Below, piece after piece: positions 11,476 through 21,044 of a stretch of DNA of 64,000 nt. A program made the position numbers and the translations under genes. Location: NCBI RefSeq assembly GCF_000208925.1, contig NW_001914885.1, positions 1 to 64,000 on the forward strand, given 5' to 3'. Under the pieces are notes generated by a model. That model searched no databases. It worked only from the letters and a program-made list of their open reading frames with translations, and had not been told where the DNA came from. Source of the DNA: Entamoeba histolytica HM-1:IMSS (lineage: Eukaryota > Evosea > Mastigamoebida > Endamoebidae). Within the stretch, counting starts at the first letter, position 1. Each line of letters starts with the position of its first letter.

Positions 11476-12060
11476 ATGACTTCAAACAAACAGATAAAAG
11501 TTACTCTTGTTGGAGAATCGTCAGTAGGTAAATCTTCAATTTGTAATGTAATTTCTAAAGGAGTTTTTGAAAAAACTTCAGCAACTATTGGTGCTGAATT
11601 TATTAAATTTAATAGAACGTACAAAGAACAACAGGTTTTAGTAAGTTTATTTGATACTAGTGGTGAAGAACGTTATCATTCTATTCCACAAAGCTATTAT
11701 AGAAAATCTAATGCTGTGATTATGGTTTATGATATCTCAAGAAAAGAAACATTTGAACAACTCGAATATTGGTTAAATGACGTCAAAGGAAATTGTGAAA
11801 TTGACACTATAATTTGTGTTGGAAATAAAATTGATCTTGAACGTGCAGTCTCAAAAGAAGATGCACTCGAATTTGCACGTAGACATAGCTTAATTTATAC
11901 AGAAACATCAGCTAAAACTTTTGAAGGAGTTGAAGACTTAGTCAATGAAATGATTGCTGCTGTGATGGAATCAAATCAAAAAGACGAGACAATTTCTTCT
12001 AATGAAAATCTTCATATTGAAGATATTTCTTCTCAACAAACTAGTTATGGATGTTGTTAA
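11476..12060 (+). CDS. Divergent Rab-family small GTPase
   Basis: A 194-residue Ras-superfamily GTPase with a P-loop GESSVGKSS (13-21), switch I TIG (37-39), DTSGEE (60-65), NKID (117-120), ETSAK (143-147) and a C-terminal CC pair (193-194) for double geranylgeranylation. The prenylation site and overall pattern mark it as a Rab acting in vesicle traffic. The switch II core is unusual: the standard DTAGQ reads DTSGE, so the Gln that positions the catalytic water is Glu64. Loss of this Gln usually lowers intrinsic GTP hydrolysis. Entamoeba has about a hundred Rabs including divergent RabX forms; I cannot name which this is. Confidence 0.9.
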   Translation: MTSNKQIKVTLVGESSVGKSSICNVISKGVFEKTSATIGAEFIKFNRTYKEQQVLVSLFDTSGEERYHSIPQSYYRKSNAVIMVYDISRKETFEQLEYWLNDVKGNCEIDTIICVGNKIDLERAVSKEDALEFARRHSLIYTETSAKTFEGVEDLVNEMIAAVMESNQKDETISSNENLHIEDISSQQTSYGCC

Positions 12061-12384
12061 TTTATGTTTGAGACTTTTTGTTATATTATTCTATTTAATT
12101 TGGCTTCTTAGAACCTTTCATAACTCAACAAATAATCAACAATCTTTATTAAAAGAAAATAAGTGAGAAGAAAAAATAAATAAAAAGAAAAGAGAATAAA
12201 AGTTAATATACAATAGACTTCAGTAAGAGAAAATAATAAAGAGAAGATACAAAAGAAGAGAATATCATCAATAAGAGAAATAAGATTTAATATAAAGAAA
12301 GGTGAAAGAAAGATAAGATAAAAAAGAAAAAATGAAGAAAGAAAATAAAAGAATAGTTTTTTAAGAATGAACTAATAAAATATA
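12061..12384. other. Purine-rich intergenic tract
   Basis: From about 12145 to 12360 the given strand is almost entirely A and G, with only scattered pyrimidines, a striking strand asymmetry. It separates the Rab and SFT2-like genes, both on the plus strand. No open frame or RNA is seen. Confidence 0.5.
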
Positions 12385-13014
12385 ATGGAAATAAAGGAAA
12401 AGAATAATAAACAAGAAGGAATAATTACATTTCATCGAGATACAATGAATGAATTATTTATATCAGAAGACAAATATTTATTATGTTGTATAAAATTACA
12501 TCCAATGATACGATTTATTTTCTTTATTATATCATTTTTAATAGGATTAACGGCATTATTATTAACACTTCCATTAACAGGATTATATGTTGAATATCCA
12601 GTAATATTAGGGATGGTATATATTATTTCAAAACTATTATTATATAGTTCATTACTTTTTATTGCATCACCATGGAAACAATTAATATTAATTTGTAGAC
12701 CAGTTAGATTTAGTACATTAGCATTTTGTATTATAGGTATTGTAGGAATATGGTTAAATATATTTCATATTATAAATAGTTTATTACTATTAATTTTATC
12801 TATTCTTTTACAAGCACTATGTTTTACATTATATTGTCTTTCATATTTATCATTTACTCATAATATATTATTTGATTGTATTAAACGTCCTAAAATCAGT
12901 TTATTAACAACTCATTTGAAACAAAAAAGTTCAAGTGAATTACCAGAAATAAGTTCAACACCAGAAATACCAAATTGTGTTCAAATTGATTTTGGTCTTG
13001 AAAAAGAAAGATAA
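12385..13014 (+). CDS. SFT2/Got2-like Golgi membrane protein
   Basis: A 209-residue protein with four hydrophobic segments between residues about 45 and 165. The third-fourth segment region, FIASPWKQLILICRPVRFST followed by a C-terminal helix ending in LYCLSYLSF, matches the SFT2 family pattern (FL.GP..QL...R....., then ...L.WY.LSY.P). SFT2 proteins act in retrograde fusion of endosome-derived vesicles with the Golgi. The hydrophilic tails lack known motifs. The family assignment rests on this pattern and the four-TM layout, so it is moderately sure. Confidence 0.65.
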   Translation: MEIKEKNNKQEGIITFHRDTMNELFISEDKYLLCCIKLHPMIRFIFFIISFLIGLTALLLTLPLTGLYVEYPVILGMVYIISKLLLYSSLLFIASPWKQLILICRPVRFSTLAFCIIGIVGIWLNIFHIINSLLLLILSILLQALCFTLYCLSYLSFTHNILFDCIKRPKISLLTTHLKQKSSSELPEISSTPEIPNCVQIDFGLEKER

Positions 13015-13150
13015 AAAGATAATAACAAAATGAAATAGATGTATAATTTATTTATTATAAAATCATTTTTGTTTTAATAATAAAGAAGGATTTAATTTGT
13101 TAATAAGAATTAAATTTGTTTTAATCATCTTAAATAAAACATTTAATATA

Positions 13151-14821
13151 ATGAATATTGATAAAACATGGTGGAAAGAAGGTGTTGTTTATCAAATTTA
13201 TTGTAGAAGTTTTAAAGATACCACTGGTGATGGATATGGTGATATTAAAGGAATTATAGAGAAAATACCATATCTTAAAGAATTAGGAATAACTATTGTT
13301 TGGTTAAATCCAATTTATAGTACAAGTGATGCAGATAATGGATATGATATTATGGATTATCAGGAAATTAATCCAAAATTTGGGACAATGAAAGATTTTG
13401 ATGAATTACTTTTTAAAATGCATGAAGCAGGAATTAAAGTTGTTATGGATCTTGTTGTTAATCATTCAAGTAATCAACATCAATGGTTTATTGAATCAAA
13501 AAAAGGAAATAATGAGAAAAAAGATTGGTATATTTGGTCAAAAAAACCAAATAATTGGAGAAGTTTTTTTAGTGGAAGTGCATGGAAATATGATGAAGAA
13601 CGTAAAGAATATTATCTTCATTTGTTTCTTGAAGAACAACCTGATTTAAATTGGGAAAATATTGAAGTAAGACAATCTATTTATAAAATGATGAAATGGT
13701 GGTTTGATAAAGGAATTGATGGATTTAGAATGGATGTAATTAATTTAATATCTAAAGTAAAAGGATTTCCTAATGATTCACCTGTTGGATTAGATGGATT
13801 AGCAAGTGGATTTCGTTATTTTGCTAATGGACCAAAAGTTCATGAATTTTTAAATGAAATGAATAAAGAAGTATTAAGTCATTATGATTGTTTAACAGTT
13901 GGTGAAACACCTGGTGTTACACCAGAACAAGCTCAACAATATGTAGGAAAAGAACGTCATGAGCTTGAAATGTTATTTCAATTTGAACATGTTAATATAG
14001 GATATAAAAATGGTGATAAATGGATAAGTGTTCCATGGAAATTAACTGAATTAAAAAAGAATATTGAAAAATGGCAAGTTACACTTCATAATTGTGGATG
14101 GAATTCATTATATTTTAATAATCATGATCAACCAAGACAAGTAAGTAGATGGGGAAATGATACAAAATATAGAATTGAAAGTGCTAAAATGATTGCAACT
14201 TTACTTCATACATTAGAAGGAACTCCTTATATTTATCAAGGAGAAGAATTAGGAATGACCAATGTTTATTTTGATAAATTAGATGATTATCAAGATTGTG
14301 AAATCTTTGGAAAATGGAAGGAATTAACTCAAACTCATGAAATGACTTTAGACCAATTCTTAAAAAGAGTTTCTGAAGTTGGAAGAGATAATGCTAGAAC
14401 TCCAATGCAATGGGATGACTCTGAAAATGCTGGATTTACTTCAGGAAATCCTTGGCTTAAAATAAATCCAAATTATAAAACAATTAATGCTAAAGAAGCA
14501 ATGCAAAATCCCAACAGTGTTTTTAATTATTATAAACAATTATTAAAACTTAGAAAAGAAAATCCTATTATGCCTTATGGTGAAGTTCAAATGATTTTAA
14601 AAGATGATGAACATATCTTTGCCTATATTAAAACACTAAATCAATTAAAATGGATTGTTATTCTTAATTTCTTTGAAACTCCAATAGAATTTATACTTCC
14701 TATTGATATTCAAATTCAAAATAAACATTTAATAATTTCTAATTATCAAGTTGATAATCAAGAACCAATAAATCAATTTTTATTAAAACCTTATGAAGCA
14801 AGAGTTTATCAATTTAATTAA
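13151..14821 (+). CDS. GH13 alpha-glucosidase (oligo-1,6-glucosidase type)
   Basis: A 556-residue GH13 enzyme predicted to hydrolyse alpha-1,4/1,6 bonds of short gluco-oligosaccharides. WWKEGVVYQIYCRSF opens the barrel and VVNHSS is conserved region I. The nucleophile Asp is in GFRMDV (about residue 195), the acid/base Glu in VGETPG (about 252) and the third carboxylate in NNHDQPR (about 325). The beta-sandwich C-terminal domain is present. The TPG after the catalytic Glu and the overall sequence resemble bacterial MalL-type enzymes, so lateral acquisition from bacteria is plausible. The open frame extends upstream to 13097 without an ATG; the ATG at 13151 gives a standard N-terminus. No signal peptide. 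Confidence 0.92.
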   Translation: MNIDKTWWKEGVVYQIYCRSFKDTTGDGYGDIKGIIEKIPYLKELGITIVWLNPIYSTSDADNGYDIMDYQEINPKFGTMKDFDELLFKMHEAGIKVVMDLVVNHSSNQHQWFIESKKGNNEKKDWYIWSKKPNNWRSFFSGSAWKYDEERKEYYLHLFLEEQPDLNWENIEVRQSIYKMMKWWFDKGIDGFRMDVINLISKVKGFPNDSPVGLDGLASGFRYFANGPKVHEFLNEMNKEVLSHYDCLTVGETPGVTPEQAQQYVGKERHELEMLFQFEHVNIGYKNGDKWISVPWKLTELKKNIEKWQVTLHNCGWNSLYFNNHDQPRQVSRWGNDTKYRIESAKMIATLLHTLEGTPYIYQGEELGMTNVYFDKLDDYQDCEIFGKWKELTQTHEMTLDQFLKRVSEVGRDNARTPMQWDDSENAGFTSGNPWLKINPNYKTINAKEAMQNPNSVFNYYKQLLKLRKENPIMPYGEVQMILKDDEHIFAYIKTLNQLKWIVILNFFETPIEFILPIDIQIQNKHLIISNYQVDNQEPINQFLLKPYEARVYQFN

Positions 14822-15065
14822 ACATCTTAATAGTATTTTATTTTCTTCCATTTTTTAACTACTTATCTTACAATAAAAAATAATTAATAAAATGTTCATA
14901 CAACAACATTCTCTTTATGTTTCTTCTAATAAAAATAATTTCAATTTATCATAATTATGAAATTCAATTATATTTTCATTTTATTATTTCTATTGAAACA
15001 AATTAACTTTCATTTATATATAAATAAAATAAAAAGAAAAATAAGTAGATAAAATTTAATTTATC

Positions 15066-16376
15066 TTAAGCAGTTGAATTTCTCCAGTTCTTTCCAGCAT
15101 ATGGAATGTTTCCAAGTTCTTCTTCAATTCTCATGAGTTGATTGTATTTGCAAAGTCTTTCAGATCTGCATGGTGCTCCAGTCTTGATTTGTTTGCAGTT
15201 AAGTCCAACAACAAGATCAGCAATGAAAGTATCTTCAGTTTCACCAGATCTGTGTGATGCCATAACTCCCCATCCTTTTTCTTGTGCCATCTTAATAGTC
15301 TTGAATGTTTCAGTAAGAGTACCAATTTGATTAACTTTAATAAGAACAGAGTTACATGCGTTCTTATCCATAGCCATTTGGACACGAGCTGGGTTTGTGA
15401 CTAAAAGATCATCTCCAACAATTTGGAAATTACCATGTTCAACAGTGAATTTATTCCATGCTGCCCAATCATCTTCAGCAAATGGATCTTCAATTGAAGC
15501 AATTGGATAATGTTTACCATAATCAACATATTCAGCAATTAATCCATCAACATCCTTAACAAGAGATGGGTCTTTCTTATCAGCTGGAATCTTCTTTCCA
15601 AGATCATATTTCTTAGTTTCTTCATTATAAAATTCGGATGCTGCACAATCCATAGCAATTTCAATCTTTCCAGTATATCCAGCTTTAGCAATAGCTTCTA
15701 CAAGAAGATCAAGTGCTTCACGTGCTCCTGATACATTTGGTGCAAATCCTCCTTCATCTCCAACATTAGTAGCATCTTGTCCATATTTAGCTTTAATAAC
15801 AACTTTAAGGCATTGATATGTTTCAGCTGCCATTCTAAGAGCTTCATGGAAGTTAGTAGCTCCAGTTGGGCAAATCATGAATTCTTGCATAGCAAGTGCA
15901 TTACCTGCATGTGCTCCTCCATTAATAACATTGAAACATGGAACTGGCATAGTCATTTCTTTATGTCCAGTAAGTTCAGCAAGATATTTATATAATGGAA
16001 GTCCTTTTTCTGCTGCTGCAGCTCTGCAAATTGACATTGAACATCCAAGAATAGCATTAGCTCCAAGTTTTCCTTTGTTGTTAGTTCCATCAAGTTTAAT
16101 CATCATTTCATCAAGTTCTGCTTGGTTCAAAACGTTCTTGCCAAGAAGAGCTGGTCCAATAATGGTGTTAACATTTTCAACAGCCTTAAGAACTCCTTTT
16201 CCTCCATATCTTTTCTTGTCTCCATCACGAAGTTCAACTGCTTCATGAACTCCAGTAGATGCTCCTGATGGAACACATGATCTGAACATACCTTTTCCAG
16301 TAGTAATTTCTACTTCAATGGTTGGATTACCACGTGAATCAAGAATTTCTCTAGCATGAACCTTTTGAATTGACAT
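15066..16376 (-). CDS. ENO: Enolase
   Basis: A 436-residue enolase, converting 2-phosphoglycerate to phosphoenolpyruvate in cytosolic glycolysis, the main ATP pathway of this amitochondriate parasite. Conserved elements include the N-terminal [11 protein letters not shown], the SGASTG loop, metal ligands in AMDCAAS, SIEDPF and GDDL, the LIKVNQIGT lysine strand and the [11 protein letters not shown] signature. It is full length. Codon use and GC content are higher than its neighbours, as expected for a highly expressed gene. Entamoeba enolase has also been reported to bind the Dnmt2 methyltransferase. It is transcribed divergently from the Myb gene across 398 bases. Confidence 0.98.
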
Positions 16377-16774
16377 TCCTTTATTTAATGTTTGAACTTT
16401 TCTTCTTTTTCTTTCTTATATCATTTGCCACGTTTCTCTGATTCATCATTTCTTATTTTCTCTCTTTTTCTTTACTTTTGTTTTTTTGCCTTTTTTATTC
16501 CTTTCTCCTTCGCAAAATCCCTTCATTTTTTATTTTTTCAGTAATTTCTTATTTTTCAGTCTCCACGTCTCACCTCCATTTCATACTCTTTCAACACAAC
16601 GTGGCTTTTTATCATATTAAAAAAAAAAATATAAAATATAAAAAATAAAAAAAACAAATTAAAAAAATAAAAAAAAAGGGTTAGAAAAACAAAATTTATT
16701 TTTCTTAGTGATACAAAAATAGATAATATATTCCATAATCTCTAAAATTCCTTTTTATAAGTCAACAACATATT
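16377..16774. promoter_or_regulatory. Divergent promoter region of enolase and Myb genes
   Basis: A 398-base interval between two divergently transcribed genes. The enolase-proximal 200 bases are pyrimidine-rich on the plus strand (hence purine-rich in the enolase sense direction) and the Myb-proximal part is A-rich. Near 16560-16610 is a less AT-rich patch (CTCCACGTCTCACCTCC and AACACAACGTGGC) with ACGT cores, which could be factor sites. No exact Entamoeba TATA/GAAC/Inr box was found. Confidence 0.4.
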
Positions 16775-18895
16775 ATGGAACTTGATGCTGATTTTATTAC
16801 ATTCACTAATATTCTTAATGGATATTATACCATTCTTGAAGAATGTAATTGTAGTGTAAATTCTGCATTAAAAGAATGTCAAACAAGAATTGATAGAGTT
16901 ATTGAAGCTATGAATGCACCAAGACAATTATACAAAATCAGAGAACAATATTTTACAGATATTGATGGAAATAGTCCATTATTTTTTGAAAAAGCACCTT
17001 CAACTCCAAATAAAATAATATCATTTCAATGGAAAAAAGAAGATCGAATAACATTGTTAAATATTGTAAATAAAATTAAAGTAATGATTTTAAATCAAAA
17101 ATGGAATCAAATGATTCAAGAAAGAGAAAGTAATGGATTAATAAAAGAATTTGAATTACGTATTCTTGAAGAAAAACGAAGAATAGCTCAACTTCAAAAA
17201 ATAAAAATACTTGAAGAAGCAGAAAAAGCAAAACAAAATTTAGAACAATTAGATGTATTAAATAAACAAAATTCTAAACAATGTCATAAATATCAAAATA
17301 TTCCTCCTCCAGTTGAATTACCTATAGATTCTTTTTCAAAAGAAATAAAAAAAGAACCAGAATCAATTGAAGAAATACCAAAACATTCAAAATTAACACT
17401 TACTATTTCATTAAAAAGAAATGAAAATAAACATCCTGAAATGAATGATAATAATCTTACTTCAATTTTAGAAGAAATGAGATCAAAACCATCTGATGAA
17501 TTACAAAAAATAATTGATAAATTTAATAGAATATATCCTGTTCAATATAATGAAAAAACTGAATTATATTTACAACAAAAGAAAACACAAGTTGAATTAG
17601 AAGGTAGAAGAAATATTTTTTTGGCTCTTCAATATAAAAGATTATTTACTCAAGAAGAATTCCTAAAATATTTAAGAGCTATTTGTGATGCAATTGTCAT
17701 TTATTATGAAATGTTCAAAAACGAATTTAGAGTAAATAACAACATTGATATTTCAGACAATTTCTGGAAAATTATTTGTGAAGAAATAGGTAATCATAAT
17801 CCTTTAGATTGTAAATTACAATATGATTATATCATTAAATCACAAGTTTATTCATCACTTGAAAAAATTCCTAATATCATTTCTCAAATAAAAATATTTG
17901 CAAAAAAGTTAAATAATCCTACTATCACTTGTAATAAAGAATCATTTATTACATTAAAAAATGAAATGATGGAATTTGCAGAAGATCATGGTATGAGTTA
18001 TGTCTTTCTTCTCAAAAAGATTCAAGAAATTAGAATGAAAGAAAATATGAAATATGGACCATTTAGCAAAGAAGAAGATGAAAAAATATTAGAAGCTGTA
18101 AAAAAATATGGTAAAGGAGATTGGAAGTCTGTTGAAACAGAAATTGAAGGAAGAACTTGTCAACAAGTTATGAATAGATATGACAAAGTACTTATTAGGA
18201 AAACATGTGGAAAATGGAGTCAAATTGAAAAGGTTAAAGTTACCATTTGTCAAAAATTATATCCTAATCAATGGAAAAAAATATCAACTTTTATTCCTAA
18301 TAGAACTGATGCTCAAATTAGGGATTTTGTTAGTAATTCTGCTGCTTCTGGTGTTAAAAAAAGAAAATCTTGGACTGAAGAAGAAGATTTAATATTAATT
18401 GAAAAATTATATGACCCAAATTATATCTATTCTATTATTCTTCCTAATACTCCTGAAGCTATGGAAAAAGGTAAACCTTCTAAAATTAAAGTTGAACGAA
18501 GTGGAAAACCAAAATGGTCAAAAATTGCTTCTCAAATTCCTGGAAGAGTTGATTGTCAATGTCGTGGTCGTTATGATGCTATTCTTAAATTTTTAAAAGT
18601 TACTACAAAACCATCTAAGTCTTTAATGCTTGAAGCTGCTTCTCAACTTCGTGGTGATGGAATTAAAAGAAGAAGATCAAAAAAACAGATTGAAAATGAT
18701 CTTCCTCCAATTGGATATCCTGAAATAACCAAAAAATTAAAATCTCAATTGAGATTAAATCTATACTCATCAAAAATCCCAAAAAATATCCAAAATCATC
18801 CACCAATTCATCAATCTTTTCAATCACATACTCTTAAACAATCTCAATCTACTTTACCAATAAATAAAAGTCATCAAAACATAAATAAACCATAA
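16775..18895 (+). CDS. Myb-domain protein resembling SNAPc subunit 4 (SNAP190)
   Basis: A 706-residue protein. Two well-formed Myb/SANT repeats lie at about residues 425-480 (YGPFSKEEDEKILEAVKKYG...W) and 525-610 (KSWTEEEDLILIEKL...WSKIASQIPGR). A weaker repeat lies between them (WSQIEKVKV...WKKISTFIPNRTDAQIR), with more degenerate repeats upstream (FQWKKEDRITLL near 90; FWKIICEEIG near 328). The run of half and full Myb repeats after a helical N-terminus is the layout of SNAP190, which binds the proximal element of snRNA promoters. Residues about 120-190 are coiled coil. Basic C-terminus with KRRRSKK. The Myb repeats are certain; the SNAPc role is inferred. Confidence 0.7.
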   Translation: MELDADFITFTNILNGYYTILEECNCSVNSALKECQTRIDRVIEAMNAPRQLYKIREQYFTDIDGNSPLFFEKAPSTPNKIISFQWKKEDRITLLNIVNKIKVMILNQKWNQMIQERESNGLIKEFELRILEEKRRIAQLQKIKILEEAEKAKQNLEQLDVLNKQNSKQCHKYQNIPPPVELPIDSFSKEIKKEPESIEEIPKHSKLTLTISLKRNENKHPEMNDNNLTSILEEMRSKPSDELQKIIDKFNRIYPVQYNEKTELYLQQKKTQVELEGRRNIFLALQYKRLFTQEEFLKYLRAICDAIVIYYEMFKNEFRVNNNIDISDNFWKIICEEIGNHNPLDCKLQYDYIIKSQVYSSLEKIPNIISQIKIFAKKLNNPTITCNKESFITLKNEMMEFAEDHGMSYVFLLKKIQEIRMKENMKYGPFSKEEDEKILEAVKKYGKGDWKSVETEIEGRTCQQVMNRYDKVLIRKTCGKWSQIEKVKVTICQKLYPNQWKKISTFIPNRTDAQIRDFVSNSAASGVKKRKSWTEEEDLILIEKLYDPNYIYSIILPNTPEAMEKGKPSKIKVERSGKPKWSKIASQIPGRVDCQCRGRYDAILKFLKVTTKPSKSLMLEAASQLRGDGIKRRRSKKQIENDLPPIGYPEITKKLKSQLRLNLYSSKIPKNIQNHPPIHQSFQSHTLKQSQSTLPINKSHQNINKP

Positions 18896-19007
18896 ATTAT
18901 CATCTTACTTAATCACACTAACTTATTTCAATTATACTAATGTTATTTCATTTCATTTATTTTTTTTATTTAAAAATAACTTATCTACAATTAATAAATA
19001 AAGAAAT

Positions 19008-19610
19008 ATGATAGAAGATTTCATATCATATAATGACTTATTAAAAATATTAGGAGTCATTGTTTTTTGTGTTGTTATGTATTTTATCAATGGATTTAAC
19101 AAAAATCTTGCTAGAAAATTAGCTAATAAAATACAAATTGGAAATACAAAATTTAAAATTGGAATTATAGGAGATGTAACTGAATATGAAAATAATGCAA
19201 AAGTTGTCATAGAAAAAGCTTTAAGTACTTTTATTAGAATTGGTGGAAATGTTCTTCAAACAAATGTTGTTGTAAAAACACCTTCAAAACGTGGAATTCT
19301 TGAAGTTGTTCGACCAATTGCAGAACAATTCAATATACATATGGTTGGGATTCATTTTATTCCCGAAGTCATTGATGCTAGAAAGAAACGAGAAATTCTG
19401 GATGATGAAATTGATGTTCCTAATTGGAAAAAAAATGGTGATGAATCTCCTCTTTTTTTAAAGAATGTTGACCAATTAATCTTATTAGTTGGTAAAACAA
19501 ATGATGAAGTTTCTATGAAAGAGTTTGATACTTTCAAAGGAGCTAAAGTGAGGTATGACCTTTGTTCTCCTAATTTCACTCAACCTACTCGATGTGAAAA
19601 TATGAACTGA
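19008..19610 (+). CDS. Conserved hypothetical, N-terminally membrane-anchored
   Basis: A 200-residue protein of unknown function. Residues about 12-30 form one hydrophobic helix (LGVIVFCVVMYFI), consistent with a signal anchor. The remainder looks like a Rossmann-type alpha/beta fold: FKIGIIGD is a strand-turn, then IGGNVLQTNVVV, HMVGIHFI and NVDQLILLVGK. The last strand and following helix are loosely reminiscent of SLOG/LOG nucleotide-processing folds, but the PGGxGTxxE signature is absent, so I do not assign function. A positive-strand spliced small gene follows 105 bases downstream, and a shared transcript cannot be excluded. Confidence 0.55.
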   Translation: MIEDFISYNDLLKILGVIVFCVVMYFINGFNKNLARKLANKIQIGNTKFKIGIIGDVTEYENNAKVVIEKALSTFIRIGGNVLQTNVVVKTPSKRGILEVVRPIAEQFNIHMVGIHFIPEVIDARKKREILDDEIDVPNWKKNGDESPLFLKNVDQLILLVGKTNDEVSMKEFDTFKGAKVRYDLCSPNFTQPTRCENMN

Positions 19611-19714
19611 TTGTTTCTTTTCATTTCCTTTTATTTTCAAATCATAAAATAGGAATAGACACAAATATTAAAGAATATGAATCAATACCAATAATTAAAA
19701 CGAATAAAAAAGAT

Positions 19715-20187
19715 ATGACTCACAAAGAACAACCTAAAAGTAATGAGACTTCATTACCTTTACAAACAAAAAGTGAACCAATTATAAAAACAAATCATCC
19801 AACACCATTATCATCTTCTTTAAATAAACAACATCCATTTAGTCAAACATGTTTCATTAAACCAGAAGAAATGAATGAAAAAAATAAAAAAACACTTGCT
19901 GAACTTTTCTATATTGTTTGTAATTGTTTTTAATTGTTTTGTTTTTAAATAATAAGAAAACTAAAACAAAGGATTCTAAAAGAAATTATCTTATTATCAA
20001 AAGTGAAGTAAAACATCTTAAACAGAAAAAGAAAGTACTAGATAAACAAATTGATCCAGTTTATTTTTCAGAAAAAGAACGAATAAATAATTTATTGTTC
20101 AATAAACTCAAAGAAAAAGAAGAATTAAAAAAAGAATATCATCTTAAAAAGAATGAATTAAGAAAAACCAAAAAAAGAATATTTTAA
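19715..20187 (+). CDS. Small spliced basic coiled-coil protein
   Basis: Gene model with one 41-base intron at 19916-19956 (GTTTGTAATT...AATAAG). Exon 1 is 19715-19915 and exon 2 is 19957-20187; both junctions are phase 0, giving 143 residues. The N-terminal half is polar and S/T/K-rich. The C-terminal half (KSEVKHLKQKKKVLDKQ, KEKEELKKEYHLKKNELRKTKK) is a very basic coiled coil. No domain is recognised with confidence. Reading without the intron gives two overlapping short frames with one break. The frame is open a further 90 bases upstream of the ATG, so an additional 5' exon is possible. Confidence 0.55.
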
Positions 20188-20200
20188 TTAAAAATATCAA

Positions 20201-20890
20201 TTATTTAGGAATTATAACTTTATCTTTTAATACGTTCCAAGGTTTTTCCTCAGGATTATGGGTTTTTTTCCATTCTGGATATTTTTCACAACATTCAGAC
20301 AACTTTTTTAATAATGAATAACCTTGAGAAGAAATTAACGAATTAACAACCCAAGTTGGAACCCATCCACCAAAAGCATTATAAGCATAATAATAAAAAA
20401 CATTTTCTCCTTTTTCATTCTTTTTAACCATATATCCACTCATTTCACATAATGCTCGAACAAAACCATTTACTTCAGGACATTCAGGAATATCAACTGA
20501 TTTATTTAAAATAATAAATTCTTCTTTATCATCACTCATCCATATACTTTTATAATATACATAATCACGTTTAGAAATCATTGGAAGGGTTGTACAATAA
20601 TGAATAATTTGATTACAATCATCAATTTGTTTAATAATTTCCCTACTCATTAATAATGCATCCCATTGATTTCTAAAATTTTCATCATTTAAAAAATCAA
20701 AAATTTGTTGAACTGAATATTTTACAAATAAATCAGTTGTTATTGCTTTTGTACAAAAATATCCTGGTTTAATATTTATTCCTTGATAACATATTGTATT
20801 TCCTTCTTTACTATATTCAGTAAAATTATCATTTTTAAGACAAATATTTCTAAAATTAATAAATTCTTCTCCTGATATTGGTTTTAACAT
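20201..20890 (-). CDS. START-domain lipid-binding protein
   Basis: A 229-residue protein that is essentially a single START domain (about residues 20-215). Diagnostic stretches are FLNDENFRNQWD (the 'F.D...R..WD' helix), the RDYVYYKS strand and the C-terminal amphipathic helix that lids the pocket (NSLISSQGYSLLKKL). It lacks TM or PH modules, like the PCTP/STARD2 group that shuttles phospholipids between membranes. The bound lipid cannot be predicted. It ends 13 bases after the convergent small coiled-coil gene, a very tight tail-to-tail arrangement. Confidence 0.85.
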   Translation of the reverse strand: MLKPISGEEFINFRNICLKNDNFTEYSKEGNTICYQGINIKPGYFCTKAITTDLFVKYSVQQIFDFLNDENFRNQWDALLMSREIIKQIDDCNQIIHYCTTLPMISKRDYVYYKSIWMSDDKEEFIILNKSVDIPECPEVNGFVRALCEMSGYMVKKNEKGENVFYYYAYNAFGGWVPTWVVNSLISSQGYSLLKKLSECCEKYPEWKKTHNPEEKPWNVLKDKVIIPK

Positions 20891-21044
20891 TCTTCTTCTC
20901 TTTTATTTTTTTATTTTATTTTTTAAGATTTTTTAAGAATTTAAATTAAAAAGTATTATTATTATTAAATTAAAAATAAAAAAATTTTCTTTTGTTTAAA
21001 TTCATTCAATTAGTATTTTTCTATTACTTCATTTGAAATGAATT

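Noticed and set aside
13097..13150. N-terminal extension of the alpha-glucosidase
   Set aside because: It begins without ATG and adds residues not found in the family; the ATG at 13151 gives a normal N-terminus.
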